Notes under the pieces: model-generated | What the model saw: only the letters and a program-made list of their open reading frames with translations | Told to the model about the DNA's origin: nothing | The model's database searches: none | Source of the DNA: Phycisphaerae bacterium | GTDB lineage: Bacteria; Planctomycetota; Phycisphaerae; Sedimentisphaerales; Anaerobacaceae | Direction: 5' to 3' | DNA length: 64,000 bases | Assembly (NCBI GenBank): GCA_021736645.1 | Contig: JAIPFM010000096.1 | Location: 1-64,000 of the forward strand | Shown here: positions 55,774 to 64,000 of the stretch, one piece after another | How positions within the stretch are numbered: position 1 is the stretch's first letter | How the letters are laid out: each line of letters begins with the position of its first letter | Program-made: the position numbers and the translations under genes

Positions 55774-56994
55774 ATGAAATTGTCACAAAAACAACTCGAT
55801 GGCACACTGGAGCTGACGATCGAAGGTCGAATGGATGCTCAATGGTCATACCATTTTTCCTCTGAGATAGAAAACGCCATTCACAACGGCCATCACGATA
55901 TTCAACTGGACATGCATGACGTCTCATTCATGAGTTCAGCAGGGATTCGAGTTCTATTGAACTCATACAAGCAGCTCAAAGCCATTAACGGCTCGCTTTT
56001 TATCATCCACCCTTCAGATCCGGTAAAAACGATCCTTGACATGTCCGGTCTGATGGCCATGTTTAAGGCCAAATCATCGTCAAGTCAGACACCCTCAGAC
56101 AATACGACCAAGACGATGAAAGGTGACACCGAATTTGAAGTCTTCGCTTCGCATCCTGAAAACAAGATGACGTGTCGGATGGTTGGCAATCCTGAACTGC
56201 TTCAAGGCATTCACGATGGAGACGGAGGGTCTACCAGAGTGGCCATACAGAAATCCACCATGGCACTGGGTCTAGGTGCCTTTGGTGAAGACCACGAATC
56301 CTGCAACGATTTGTTCGGCGAGGTCCTGGCCGCTGCCGGCTCAGCCATACATCTGCCCCCGACCGCTGCCGGCACCCCGGACTACATGCTGAGTGCCGGG
56401 GCGTTCACACCTGAAGTTCAAATGCTATATGCCGCCGTGTGCGAAGGATCATTCTCTGACTTCCTGCGATTTGAAACCTGTCGCGACAATAAGGGAACCA
56501 CGCTATCGCATCTGGCGGGATCACTCCTGGACCTATCAGGCTACAAAAAAGCCGCCGTTGTCATGATCGCGGAATCGGCCGGCTTGATCAGCGCATCACT
56601 GAGGCAGTCACCCACAAAACGCTCATCCGGTGAAGCCCTATTTAGGTATCCGGATGTTCGCAAATGGCTGTCATTCTCCCCTGAGCGTGTATTCGACAGA
56701 TCCCTTTCGTTCGTGGTTGGTATTCTATCCGGCAATGACGCGGAAGGGCAGAAAGACCCATTTTTGAGAACGGTAGGCCGTGATTCAAGCGCCCTGGGAC
56801 ATTTTCATGCTGCAGCCTTCTCGTACTCACCCATTACCCGCGGAAAGCTATCTCTCGAAGAGACACTCGCCACGACATTTGAAAGGCAAACGCTCCAGGG
56901 CGTCATGCACCTCCTCGCAGACAGACGCGACGACAATGCTGCGATGGAGAGCGAATTCAAGCGCGGTGCGATATGGATGGGAGCGCTTCAATGA
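55774..56994 (+). CDS. STAS-domain protein with unknown C-terminal domain
   Basis: A 406-residue cytoplasmic protein. Residues 1-105 are a STAS domain (anti-sigma-antagonist fold), with DMHDVSFMSSAGIRVLL carrying the conserved Ser-Ser-Ala-Gly. Residues of about 115-406 are a mixed alpha/beta region I do not recognise. It contains motifs such as LRFETCRDNKG and AAVVMIAESAGLI but no obvious kinase or phosphatase signature. It sits between the binding protein (18 bases) and the permease, whose ATG overlaps its TGA. That placement suggests regulation of the transporter or of a sigma-type switch. Confidence 0.78.
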   Translation: MKLSQKQLDGTLELTIEGRMDAQWSYHFSSEIENAIHNGHHDIQLDMHDVSFMSSAGIRVLLNSYKQLKAINGSLFIIHPSDPVKTILDMSGLMAMFKAKSSSSQTPSDNTTKTMKGDTEFEVFASHPENKMTCRMVGNPELLQGIHDGDGGSTRVAIQKSTMALGLGAFGEDHESCNDLFGEVLAAAGSAIHLPPTAAGTPDYMLSAGAFTPEVQMLYAAVCEGSFSDFLRFETCRDNKGTTLSHLAGSLLDLSGYKKAAVVMIAESAGLISASLRQSPTKRSSGEALFRYPDVRKWLSFSPERVFDRSLSFVVGILSGNDAEGQKDPFLRTVGRDSSALGHFHAAAFSYSPITRGKLSLEETLATTFERQTLQGVMHLLADRRDDNAAMESEFKRGAIWMGALQ

Positions 56995-57941
56995 ACCTGC
57001 TATTGGCATCATTAACCATCGGATTCATTTTGTCACTGCTCTCGGCCGGAGTCTATATCTCGTTCAGGATCTTTCACATGCCGGACATCACCGCGGACGG
57101 CTCATTCGCGCTGGGTGCGGCGGTTTCGGCGGTACTGATCGTCCAGGAAGTCAACCCCGTCGTCGCCACATCGGCAGGATTCGCGGCCGGCTGCGTCGCG
57201 GGCCTGGTCACCGGCATGCTTCACACACGTTTCAAAATCAACAACCTTCTTTCTGGCATCCTGGTCATGACGGCGCTGTATTCCGTGAACCTGCACATCA
57301 TGGGCAAAAGCAACGTGCCCATGTTGTATGAGACCACACTCATGACCATGGCCGCGAAACTACCGACGCTCATGGGAAGTGAAGATGTCGTCAACATATT
57401 GGGATGGGACATATCCAATTCAGACGCAGCCACATTCCTCTTCGCAATCCTAATGATAGTCGCCGTTTCCGTGGTCCTTAATCGGTTCTTCAGAACCCAC
57501 CTGGGCACGGCCATGAGAGCGACCGGTGACAACCCGGACATGATCCGGGCGCTGGGTGTCAACACGGGCAACATGATCACCCTGGGCCTTTGCATTTCCA
57601 ATGGCCTGGTGGCCCTCTCCGGCTCGCTGCTCGCCCAATATCAGGGATTCGCTGACGTACAGATGGGCATCGGCATGATCGTACTTGGTCTGGCGAGTGT
57701 CATCATCGGAGAAGCGCTTGTGGGCAGTGCCGGCATAGGACTTACGCTCTGCGGCGTGATTATGGGGTCCCTCCTCTTTCGGCTGCTCATCGCCATCGCG
57801 CTGAGATGGGGCCTAAATCCTACCGACCTCAAATTGATCACCGCGATATTTGTGCTGGTGGCACTTATCGTGCCCAGGTTCGGCGGCAAGCTGACACATA
57901 GAAAACAGAGATCCAGTCATGCTTCAGATACAAAAGTTTGA
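56991..57941 (+). CDS. ABC transporter permease (TrpY-like, BPD_transp_2)
   Basis: Taken from the ATG at 56991, which overlaps the STAS stop as ATGA; 316 residues with about nine hydrophobic helices. It matches inner-membrane permeases of the BPD_transp_2 family: MPDITADGSFALGA near residue 30 and RATGDNPDMIRALGVN about midway are the family's cytoplasmic coupling-loop motifs. It would form the channel for the TrpX-like binding protein. Its last 23 bases overlap the ATPase start. Confidence 0.9.
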   Translation: MNLLLASLTIGFILSLLSAGVYISFRIFHMPDITADGSFALGAAVSAVLIVQEVNPVVATSAGFAAGCVAGLVTGMLHTRFKINNLLSGILVMTALYSVNLHIMGKSNVPMLYETTLMTMAAKLPTLMGSEDVVNILGWDISNSDAATFLFAILMIVAVSVVLNRFFRTHLGTAMRATGDNPDMIRALGVNTGNMITLGLCISNGLVALSGSLLAQYQGFADVQMGIGMIVLGLASVIIGEALVGSAGIGLTLCGVIMGSLLFRLLIAIALRWGLNPTDLKLITAIFVLVALIVPRFGGKLTHRKQRSSHASDTKV

Positions 57942-58731
57942 TAAGACATTTAATCGCGACACCATGAACTCAGTTCACGCGCTCAACCAGGTGGACCTCA
58001 CCATTGAGGCGTCCTCCTTTGTGGTGGTGGTCGGCACGAACGGATCAGGCAAGTCCACGCTGCTCAACGCGATCGCGGGGACATTTCTCCCGGACACGGG
58101 AAGCATTGAGCTGGCCAATACCAATATCACCCGATGGCCTGAACACAGGCGCGCCAGATTCATAGGCCGGGTATTCCAGGATCCATTTAAAGGCACAGCG
58201 CCAGGTATGACCATTGCGGAAAATCTCGCGCTGGCTTCAGGGCGTGGGCGCCGCAGAGGTCTGAAGCAGGCATTGAATCGCAGCGCCCTGGGAGTTTTCA
58301 AGGGCCGTCTCGCCTCACTGAACATGGGCCTTGAAGATCGGCTCAACAATCCGATAGGCTCTCTGTCCGGCGGACAGCGTCAAGCCATCACATTGCTGAT
58401 GGCCACTTGGCTGAAAACAGATCTCCTGCTGCTGGATGAACATACCGCGGCCCTTGATCCGCGTGCCGCCGACCAGATTATCAGGCTGACCACGGACATC
58501 GTATCGCAGAAAAAACTCACGACCATGATGGTCACTCACTCCATGAATCAGGCGGTATCACAGGGAGACAGACTTATTATGATGCACAAAGGTGAGATCA
58601 TGCACGATCTCTCAGGCGCTGAGAAATCACGCCTCCGTCCAGACGATCTGTTGACACGGTTTGACGAGATCAGGCGCAGCGAACAGCTCGACAGCAGCGC
58701 CGCACAACTACTCGAGGCAAACTATGTTTAG
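57919..58731 (+). CDS. ABC transporter ATPase (TrpZ-like)
   Basis: A 270-residue ABC ATPase with Walker A GTNGSGKST (39-47), Q-loop VFQDPF (85-90), signature LSGGQRQ (149-155), Walker B LLLLDEHTA (169-177) and switch MMVTHSMNQA. All are intact. It overlaps the permease by 23 bases, confirming one transport unit: binding protein, STAS regulator, permease, ATPase. About 100 bases separate it from the chemosensory cluster. Confidence 0.93.
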   Translation: MLQIQKFDKTFNRDTMNSVHALNQVDLTIEASSFVVVVGTNGSGKSTLLNAIAGTFLPDTGSIELANTNITRWPEHRRARFIGRVFQDPFKGTAPGMTIAENLALASGRGRRRGLKQALNRSALGVFKGRLASLNMGLEDRLNNPIGSLSGGQRQAITLLMATWLKTDLLLLDEHTAALDPRAADQIIRLTTDIVSQKKLTTMMVTHSMNQAVSQGDRLIMMHKGEIMHDLSGAEKSRLRPDDLLTRFDEIRRSEQLDSSAAQLLEANYV

Positions 58732-58780
58732 AGGCCGCCAGGCAGCAGCTGAAGTCGCTTTGTTCTAAAGTTATAGTGTA

Positions 58781-58822
58781 CTTCGAACTCATTTCAATAC
58801 TGGTTTTGACATGAGTTCGAAG
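58781..58822. promoter_or_regulatory. 12-bp perfect inverted repeat before the chemoreceptor gene
   Basis: CTTCGAACTCAT (58781-58792) and ATGAGTTCGAAG (58811-58822) are perfect reverse complements separated by 18 bases. A TATAGT (58772-58777) lies just upstream and AGGAG plus the receptor ATG just downstream. It could be an operator for a dimeric regulator, or an RNA stem controlling translation. Confidence 0.6.
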
Positions 58823-58838
58823 CACCAGGAGACTGAAT

Positions 58839-61076
58839 ATGAAACTAAGGCTTGAAACAAAAGTAATACTACTCACACTGTTCTCGGCGCTGGTACCTGT
58901 CACGATCATCGCATCCCTCATTCTCTGGCAGACCCGCGAAACCGGCCAGAAAGTTGACGAAGAAATCAACAATCTCGTCAGACTCAGCATAGACAAGATT
59001 TGTCAGGGAGTCTATGACGTGTGCGAAACAGCAGACGATCTGGTCCAGGCACGAGTCAACCAGGCCCTGATTGCAGCCAGACTGATACTAACCGGTCAAG
59101 ACGAGGACATCAAATCATCCTCATCGGGCCCAGTGACCCTGTCTGCCGAGAACTCCACTTGGGACGCCATCAACCAAGTGACAAAAGAAAGCGACCATCT
59201 ACTGCTGCCAAAGATGGAAATAAACGGTCAATGGCTTGGCCAGAATACCGACCTCAGCACACGCACGCCCGTAATCGATGAAATTGTCAAAGTGTCAGGT
59301 GGCACAGCCACCATATTTCAACGCATGAACGAAGCCGGTGATATGCTCAGAGTCGCCACCAACGTGAAAACGCTGGACAACAAGCGCGCGATTGGCACCT
59401 TTATCCCGGCCGACATGAAAAACGGCACACCCAATCCTGTGATCGATGCGGTGCTTCACGGCAAGACATTCCGAGGCAGAGCTTTTGTCGTCAACGCATG
59501 GTACCTCACCGCGTACGAACCGCTGAGAGACCAGAACAACAGCATCATCGGCATGCTCTACGTGGGCATCAAACAAAGCACCATGGAATCGCTGCGAAAT
59601 AAAATCCTGGAAACCAAAGTTGGATCTGATGGATATGTCTTTGTGGTGGGCGGAAAGGGAGAGGACAAGGGGACCTACATCATTTCCAAGAATGGCGAAC
59701 AGGACGGAAAGTTCATACTGAACTCGCAAGGCCCCGATGGTGTCTTTTTCATTCAGAAACTCATTGAAGACGCCCTTGCATCCCAACCCGGAGAGGTTAC
59801 ATTCCAACAATACTTGTGGCAAAATCCGGGGGAAGACGGCGCTAGATTCAAAGTCGCTGCTGTCCGCTATTACGAGCCCTGGGACTGGATCATTGGCGCC
59901 ACAATTTATCAGCGCGACCTGACCGCCGCGAGCAGCGAGGTCGTCGCCTCTATTAGATCACTCCTTTTCTGGGCCATTGGTGGAGGCATCGGTATTGCAG
60001 TTGTTGCAAGCATTATTGCTTCTATTACGGGCGCAAGGTTCACAAGACCCATTTCAAAAATTACCAGAATTGCGGATTCCATTGCAGGCGGAGATCTCTC
60101 TGGTGCTTCAACAGAAATCAGGAAGCTGGCCAACCGCGGCGACCCTGAGCAAATAGGTCTTCGGGATGGAGACGAAGCCGAGCAGCTTCTTTACGCAATT
60201 CATATCATGATTGAGAACCTAAATTCTCTGATTGGGAAGGTTCAACAATCAGGCATCAATATCACCTCGTCATCTTCTCAGATCGCAGCCAGTTCAAAGC
60301 AACTTGAATCCACTGTCACCGATCAAGCCTCCTCAACAAACGAAGTGCTGTCAACGACAACCGAGATCAGCGGTGTGTCAAAAGAACTGGTCGACGTCAT
60401 GAACACCGTGTCAAAGAGCGCCATCAAGACGGCCACCATGGCAGGCAATGGACTGACCGATCTCATCAAAATGAGCGAATCCATGGAGCGACTCGCAACA
60501 TCAACGCATTCCATATCCTCCCGCCTGGGAATCATCGACGAGAAGACCGACAGCGTAAATGCCGTCGTCACAACGATCAGCAAGGTCGCAGACCAAACCA
60601 ATCTTCTGTCGGTCAACGCATCGATTGAAGCTGAAAAGGCAGGGGAGCACGGCAAGGGATTCTCTGTGGTGGCCAGAAAAATACAGCAGCTTGCAGATCA
60701 AACAGCGATCGCCATGATGGACATCGAGACAATTGTAAGCGAAATGCGCTCCGCCGTACGTACCGGCGTGATGGAAATGGACCATTTCTCTGATGACGTC
60801 AACACATTCACACAGGAAGTAAACAGGATTAACGCAGAACAGGAATCGATCATCAAACAAGTCCAGGAGCTCACGCCGGCATTTGAAGATGCAAGAGAAG
60901 GCATTCATGCACAAGCTCAAGGCGCAGAACAAATTCGCGATGCTGTCGTACGCCTGTCGGAGGGCGCAGAACAAATTTCCGAAGCCCTAGGCGAATTCAA
61001 ACATACTGCAACCAATCTGAATAACGCGGCAAAAAGCCTTCAGGATGAGATATCAAAATTCAACGTCAGCATGTAG
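58839..61076 (+). CDS. Methyl-accepting chemoreceptor, WspA-like signalling tip with dCache sensor
   Basis: A 745-residue receptor with AGGAG before the ATG. Membrane helices at about 7-30 and 375-398 flank a double-Cache-like periplasmic domain (about 35-365, Cache3-Cache2 fusion style: AVLHGKTFRGRAFVVNAWY, YVGIKQS, WDWIIGATIY). A HAMP domain (about 398-465) and signalling domain follow. The hairpin tip VADQTNLLSVNASIEAEKA (583-601) with the following GEHGKGFSVVA is the VADQTNLL...EAEKAGE version seen in WspA-type receptors rather than the IAxQTNLLALNAA of flagellar ones. It probably senses a small ligand, or a loaded binding protein, and controls the CheA downstream. Confidence 0.9.
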   Translation: MKLRLETKVILLTLFSALVPVTIIASLILWQTRETGQKVDEEINNLVRLSIDKICQGVYDVCETADDLVQARVNQALIAARLILTGQDEDIKSSSSGPVTLSAENSTWDAINQVTKESDHLLLPKMEINGQWLGQNTDLSTRTPVIDEIVKVSGGTATIFQRMNEAGDMLRVATNVKTLDNKRAIGTFIPADMKNGTPNPVIDAVLHGKTFRGRAFVVNAWYLTAYEPLRDQNNSIIGMLYVGIKQSTMESLRNKILETKVGSDGYVFVVGGKGEDKGTYIISKNGEQDGKFILNSQGPDGVFFIQKLIEDALASQPGEVTFQQYLWQNPGEDGARFKVAAVRYYEPWDWIIGATIYQRDLTAASSEVVASIRSLLFWAIGGGIGIAVVASIIASITGARFTRPISKITRIADSIAGGDLSGASTEIRKLANRGDPEQIGLRDGDEAEQLLYAIHIMIENLNSLIGKVQQSGINITSSSSQIAASSKQLESTVTDQASSTNEVLSTTTEISGVSKELVDVMNTVSKSAIKTATMAGNGLTDLIKMSESMERLATSTHSISSRLGIIDEKTDSVNAVVTTISKVADQTNLLSVNASIEAEKAGEHGKGFSVVARKIQQLADQTAIAMMDIETIVSEMRSAVRTGVMEMDHFSDDVNTFTQEVNRINAEQESIIKQVQELTPAFEDAREGIHAQAQGAEQIRDAVVRLSEGAEQISEALGEFKHTATNLNNAAKSLQDEISKFNVSM

Positions 61077-61140
61077 CCAAAACGCTTAAGCATGATGCCG
61101 ACGACGGCTGGAACTTGAATAGACCCATAGGAAAGTCACC

Positions 61141-61587
61141 GTGAATCAAGACCGTAAGCTGCTATTATTAGTCCAATGCGATGATGCAGAATTTGCCATT
61201 GCCTGCAGCGATATCGTTGAAGTGCTTCCCATGATCGACCTGGCATTGCCAGACAATGCATCGCCTGCCATCACTGGCACCATGAACTATCACGGCTCAG
61301 ACGTCGCCATTGCAGACTTCTCTGAATGGATGACGGGCATTAAATCTGCCCGATTGCTGAGCACAAGAATTATCCTTCTGCGATCCGGGGTTGACAAGCA
61401 CTGCAGGGTCGGAATCATCGCAGAACTTGCCACACGGACCCTGACGGTGCCCGCATCGGCTTTCTCCGGGTACGACACGGTGCCCCCTAACCGCTACTCA
61501 AAGCTCAAAGTGACTATTGACGACAGGCGACTCCAGCTGATTGACACCGAATCCATTTTTGAAACCATACACAGAACGATCGAGTGA
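61141..61587 (+). CDS. CheW-like coupling protein, WspB type
   Basis: A 148-residue CheW-fold protein beginning at GTG with AGGAAAG upstream. Motifs DIVEVLPM, GTMNYHGSDVAIADF and LSTRIILL match the WspB subgroup. It would link the receptor to the kinase. The next gene starts 22 bases later. Confidence 0.88.
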   Translation: MNQDRKLLLLVQCDDAEFAIACSDIVEVLPMIDLALPDNASPAITGTMNYHGSDVAIADFSEWMTGIKSARLLSTRIILLRSGVDKHCRVGIIAELATRTLTVPASAFSGYDTVPPNRYSKLKVTIDDRRLQLIDTESIFETIHRTIE

Positions 61588-61609
61588 TTTCCTGAGACAG
61601 CAACATAAC

Positions 61610-63187
61610 ATGGAATTAAAACCGACTAGAGATTACCTAAGAGACACCATTGGGCTTGATCCAGAAACCATGGGTCTCCCCATGGTGAACAGCATCATTC
61701 AAAAGCACATGAATAGATGCGGCTCACGCACCTGCGCTGAGCACCTTTCTCTCTTGCGATCCTCTAAAGAAAAGTTGAAAGAACTCATTGAACTTGCCGT
61801 CGTCAATGAAACATGGTTTATGCGTCAACCTGAATCATTCCGCTATGTCAAAGAAAATCTGTGTTCCGACAAGACCCAAAAACTGCGAACACTCAGCCTG
61901 GGCTGCGCGACCGGCGAAGAGCCATACTCTCTTGCCATGACATTATTGGATGCCGGCCTTACAGCTGGGCAATTCACGATCGACGCGCTGGATATCAGCG
62001 AAAAATCGCTGAACATCGCAAAAACCGGGCGATACAAAGACACTTCTTTCAGTAAGACAATCGACTCATCTTTTAGAAACATCCATTTTACGCTATCTAA
62101 TGGACTCTATGAAATCAAGCCGGCGATTCGCAAATGCGTTCACTTCATCCACGGAAACGTCCTTGATCTGGCCAGTGCCCTGACTGGACCGTCGTATGAC
62201 ATTATCTTTTGCAGACATGTTTTTATTTACCTGTGCCATGATGCCCGCAAGACACTGCTGAACCAGATAGCCTCTCTCTTGTCCCCCACAGGCACCATCT
62301 TTATTGGCGCCTCTGAATCAAGCCTCTTTAGGAACACTGGATACAAAAGCATCAAAGCACCATCGACTTTTGGCTTTGTAAAAGCACAGTCCGAAACAGA
62401 CGACGCCGTCGCACCGGATAGACCGTCCGACGGCTTAACGAAACATCATGCCGGGCCCCGAGAAGCCACAAAGGCAGCCCCCCCTGGCATGCCGGTCAAG
62501 GACAGCAAAGAAACCGACGCGACCTGCAAGCACTGTTGGGACCTGACAGGCCTCCTCGGTGATCGATCGTGCGAGAAACTGGCGGACTACACGCACTGCA
62601 ACAACTGCCCGGTTCGAATCGATTATGGCCGCCATTTCTTCAACAGAGAAGCACCCGATCACTACCTGAACACGTGGCAGGCGTCCCTCTCTCAACGCGA
62701 ATCTGAGACAAACCTTTCAAACAGTCAGCAAGTCGTCATCTTCAGACTGGGCACCGAATTGTTTGCCTTACCCTCAAGGCTGGTACTGGATATTGCAGGA
62801 CTCAGCGATATTCACACGATCCCATTCAAAACAAATGAGGTGCTGCTCGGCATCGCAAATTTCTCCGGCGACCTTCGCCTATGCGTCTCCGTTCACGAAC
62901 TGCTGACTGATCAAGACCATGATCTCAGCGGCACACATGCTGACAGCCATGACCGACGCATATACAAGAGAATGATGACAGCTGGAAAACACAACCAAAC
63001 CTGGTCGTTCCTTGTCGATGAGATTGTAGACATCAAGCACATCTACAACGCCGAGATCGATCCTGATATACCATCAGACATGAAAGCGTCATCCTATTCG
63101 CTGGGCACAACGTCTTATCATGACCATATCGTCATCATGCTTGACCCTCAGCTGTTGTTTGACAACCTGGAAAGGGCCGCCAAATGA
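61610..63187 (+). CDS. CheR methyltransferase fused to a WspD-type CheW (WspC-WspD fusion)
   Basis: From the ATG at 61610; 525 residues. The CheR part (about 1-260) begins RDYLRDTIGLDPETMG as in WspC and has NETWFMR, the SAM motif LGCATGEEPYSLAM (Gly98 region) and FCRHVFIYL. It methylates receptor glutamates. A linker (about 260-300) is followed by a Cys motif (Cys306, 309, 321, 330, 333: CKHCWDLTGLLGDRSC, then HCNNCPV) characteristic of WspD, and a CheW domain (about 345-525). In Pseudomonas these are separate proteins and WspC has TPRs; here they are fused and the TPRs are absent. The stop overlaps the cheA start (ATGA). Confidence 0.88.
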   Translation: MELKPTRDYLRDTIGLDPETMGLPMVNSIIQKHMNRCGSRTCAEHLSLLRSSKEKLKELIELAVVNETWFMRQPESFRYVKENLCSDKTQKLRTLSLGCATGEEPYSLAMTLLDAGLTAGQFTIDALDISEKSLNIAKTGRYKDTSFSKTIDSSFRNIHFTLSNGLYEIKPAIRKCVHFIHGNVLDLASALTGPSYDIIFCRHVFIYLCHDARKTLLNQIASLLSPTGTIFIGASESSLFRNTGYKSIKAPSTFGFVKAQSETDDAVAPDRPSDGLTKHHAGPREATKAAPPGMPVKDSKETDATCKHCWDLTGLLGDRSCEKLADYTHCNNCPVRIDYGRHFFNREAPDHYLNTWQASLSQRESETNLSNSQQVVIFRLGTELFALPSRLVLDIAGLSDIHTIPFKTNEVLLGIANFSGDLRLCVSVHELLTDQDHDLSGTHADSHDRRIYKRMMTAGKHNQTWSFLVDEIVDIKHIYNAEIDPDIPSDMKASSYSLGTTSYHDHIVIMLDPQLLFDNLERAAK

Positions 63188-64000
63188 CCGACGATAACAA
63201 ATCACTCGGAAACCCAACCCTGTTGACCCTGTTTCAATCTGAAACGGAGTCGCACACTGCCGCACTCAACCGCACACTCCTTGAACTGCAGAAAGACCTT
63301 CATGACACAAGTGGAGCAGACGCATTGGTGCGAGCCGCACATGCTATCCATGGCGCAGCCCGCATTGTACACATTGAGATGTCTATCAAACTGTCACATG
63401 CTATGGAAGACATATTTGTCGCCATTCGAGACCGCAAGTGTTCTCCTGACGAGAAGATGATTGACACCCTGCTTGCCGGCACAGACGTCCTCAAGAAAAT
63501 CGGCACCTTTGCATCAAACGACACTGTCACCGAGCTCATGGCACTCTCTCCTGAAGTGGATGCCGCGGTTGCCTCATTAGTATTTGAGCCAAATGCCGAG
63601 ACAGACAACACGGAGACCGCGAACCGGAAAGAAACACCTGATGCGCCCCCCCTGATTGACCTGAGTAACCCCAAGATGCTGGCCCTCTTCCAGTCTGAAC
63701 TGGAAACGCATACGATCACACTGAATGAAGGTCTTCTCCTCCTGGAGAAAGACAGCTCTGACACAGACACTATCAATTCACTGATGAGAGCGGCTCACTC
63801 CATTAAAGGGGCTTCTCGTATTATCAACATCGACATGGCGGTCAAATTGGCCCATGCGATGGAAGACGTCTTCGTGGCTGCACAAAACGAGGAACTCAGC
63901 CTAACGCCGGAAATTGCAGAACTCCTTTTCCTTGGAACAGATGTTCTTGAGAACATCGGCAAGGCGGCATCCGTGGAAAAGGCGGCCTCATTAAGTGCTT
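63184..64000 (+). CDS. CheA-type histidine kinase, WspE-like, N-terminal part (runs off the window)
   Basis: An open frame from ATG 63184, overlapping the CheR-CheW stop, with no stop codon before the window edge; 272 residues seen. It contains two Hpt domains. The first has AAHAIHGAAR (His53), the second AAHSIKGASR (His205), and their flanks are clearly alike (LFQSE..., SHAMEDIFVA / AHAMEDVFVA). The pattern matches the Hpt of WspE. Kinase, CheW-like and probable receiver domains must lie beyond 64000. The duplicated Hpt gives two phosphorylation sites, and the first lacks the usual Lys after the His-x-x motif (His instead). Confidence 0.85.
   Translation, partial: MTDDNKSLGNPTLLTLFQSETESHTAALNRTLLELQKDLHDTSGADALVRAAHAIHGAARIVHIEMSIKLSHAMEDIFVAIRDRKCSPDEKMIDTLLAGTDVLKKIGTFASNDTVTELMALSPEVDAAVASLVFEPNAETDNTETANRKETPDAPPLIDLSNPKMLALFQSELETHTITLNEGLLLLEKDSSDTDTINSLMRAAHSIKGASRIINIDMAVKLAHAMEDVFVAAQNEELSLTPEIAELLFLGTDVLENIGKAASVEKAASLSA

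Overview
The window reads as about 64 kb of a PVC-superphylum bacterium, most probably a Planctomycetota of the Phycisphaerae type. This assignment is inference from gene content: a MoxR/DUF58/VWA/DUF4159 operon, CxPxR sulfatases, an HzsA-related di-haem protein with a discoidin domain, isolated prepilin-like proteins with the [11 protein letters not shown] motif, and long secreted proteins with LamG, F5/8C and fibronectin-like modules. There is no rRNA or marker protein to confirm it. No tRNA, rRNA, CRISPR array or insertion sequence was recognised.

Layout. (1) 290-4825, plus strand: a secreted tandem-domain esterase and a large multi-domain carbohydrate-binding-like protein behind a good sigma-70 promoter. 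(2) 4853-19345, minus strand: a tightly coupled eight-gene Bat/MoxR-type operon. In order of transcription it holds a TPR metallopeptidase, DUF4159, MoxR AAA ATPase, DUF58, a BatA-like VWA protein, a giant DUF4175-like membrane/coiled-coil protein, a VWA/GATase1-like membrane protein and a caspase-fold (C13-like) peptidase. Five of the seven junctions are 4-base ATGA/GTGA overlaps. (3) 19637-20833, minus: fabV with its own terminator. (4) 21186-26944: two orphan prepilin-like genes bracketing two sulfatases and a decayed M64 peptidase pseudogene. (5) 27197-46241, plus: nine secreted proteins (BNR propeller, HzsA-related cytochrome, GH36-like hydrolase, FAD oxidoreductase, an unknown, a LamG-SASA protein, DUF3863-like, M64 peptidase, EF-hand/SGNH-like). 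(6) 46410-51349: a third sulfatase and a tandem pair of SASA-type esterases. (7) 51527-64000: a PtsI-like protein divergent from a tandem-domain TrpX-like ABC transporter with a STAS protein, followed by a Wsp-like chemosensory cluster (dCache receptor, WspB-like CheW, a WspC-WspD fusion, and the start of a WspE-like CheA) that runs off the window.

How the genes may work together. Regions 1 and 4-6 look like an extracellular attack on sulfated, acylated glycans (three sulfatases, several esterases, one glycosidase), but no outer-membrane transporter is present. Region 2 is probably an envelope-stress or complex-assembly system with peptidases at both ends. Region 7 couples a solute importer to a surface-signalling type chemosensory pathway.

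The most unusual signals are: two adjacent secreted enzymes whose N-termini are borrowed from unrelated secreted enzymes (a SASA leader on the GH36-like protein, a sulfatase leader on the FAD oxidoreductase); a family of degenerate 7-bp-period repeat arrays in at least six places, one of them translated; the fused and TPR-less WspC-WspD with a duplicated-Hpt WspE; a PtsI-like protein lacking the catalytic cysteine; and an M64 pseudogene caught with a stop, a frameshift and a large deletion while an intact paralogue lies 18 kb away.
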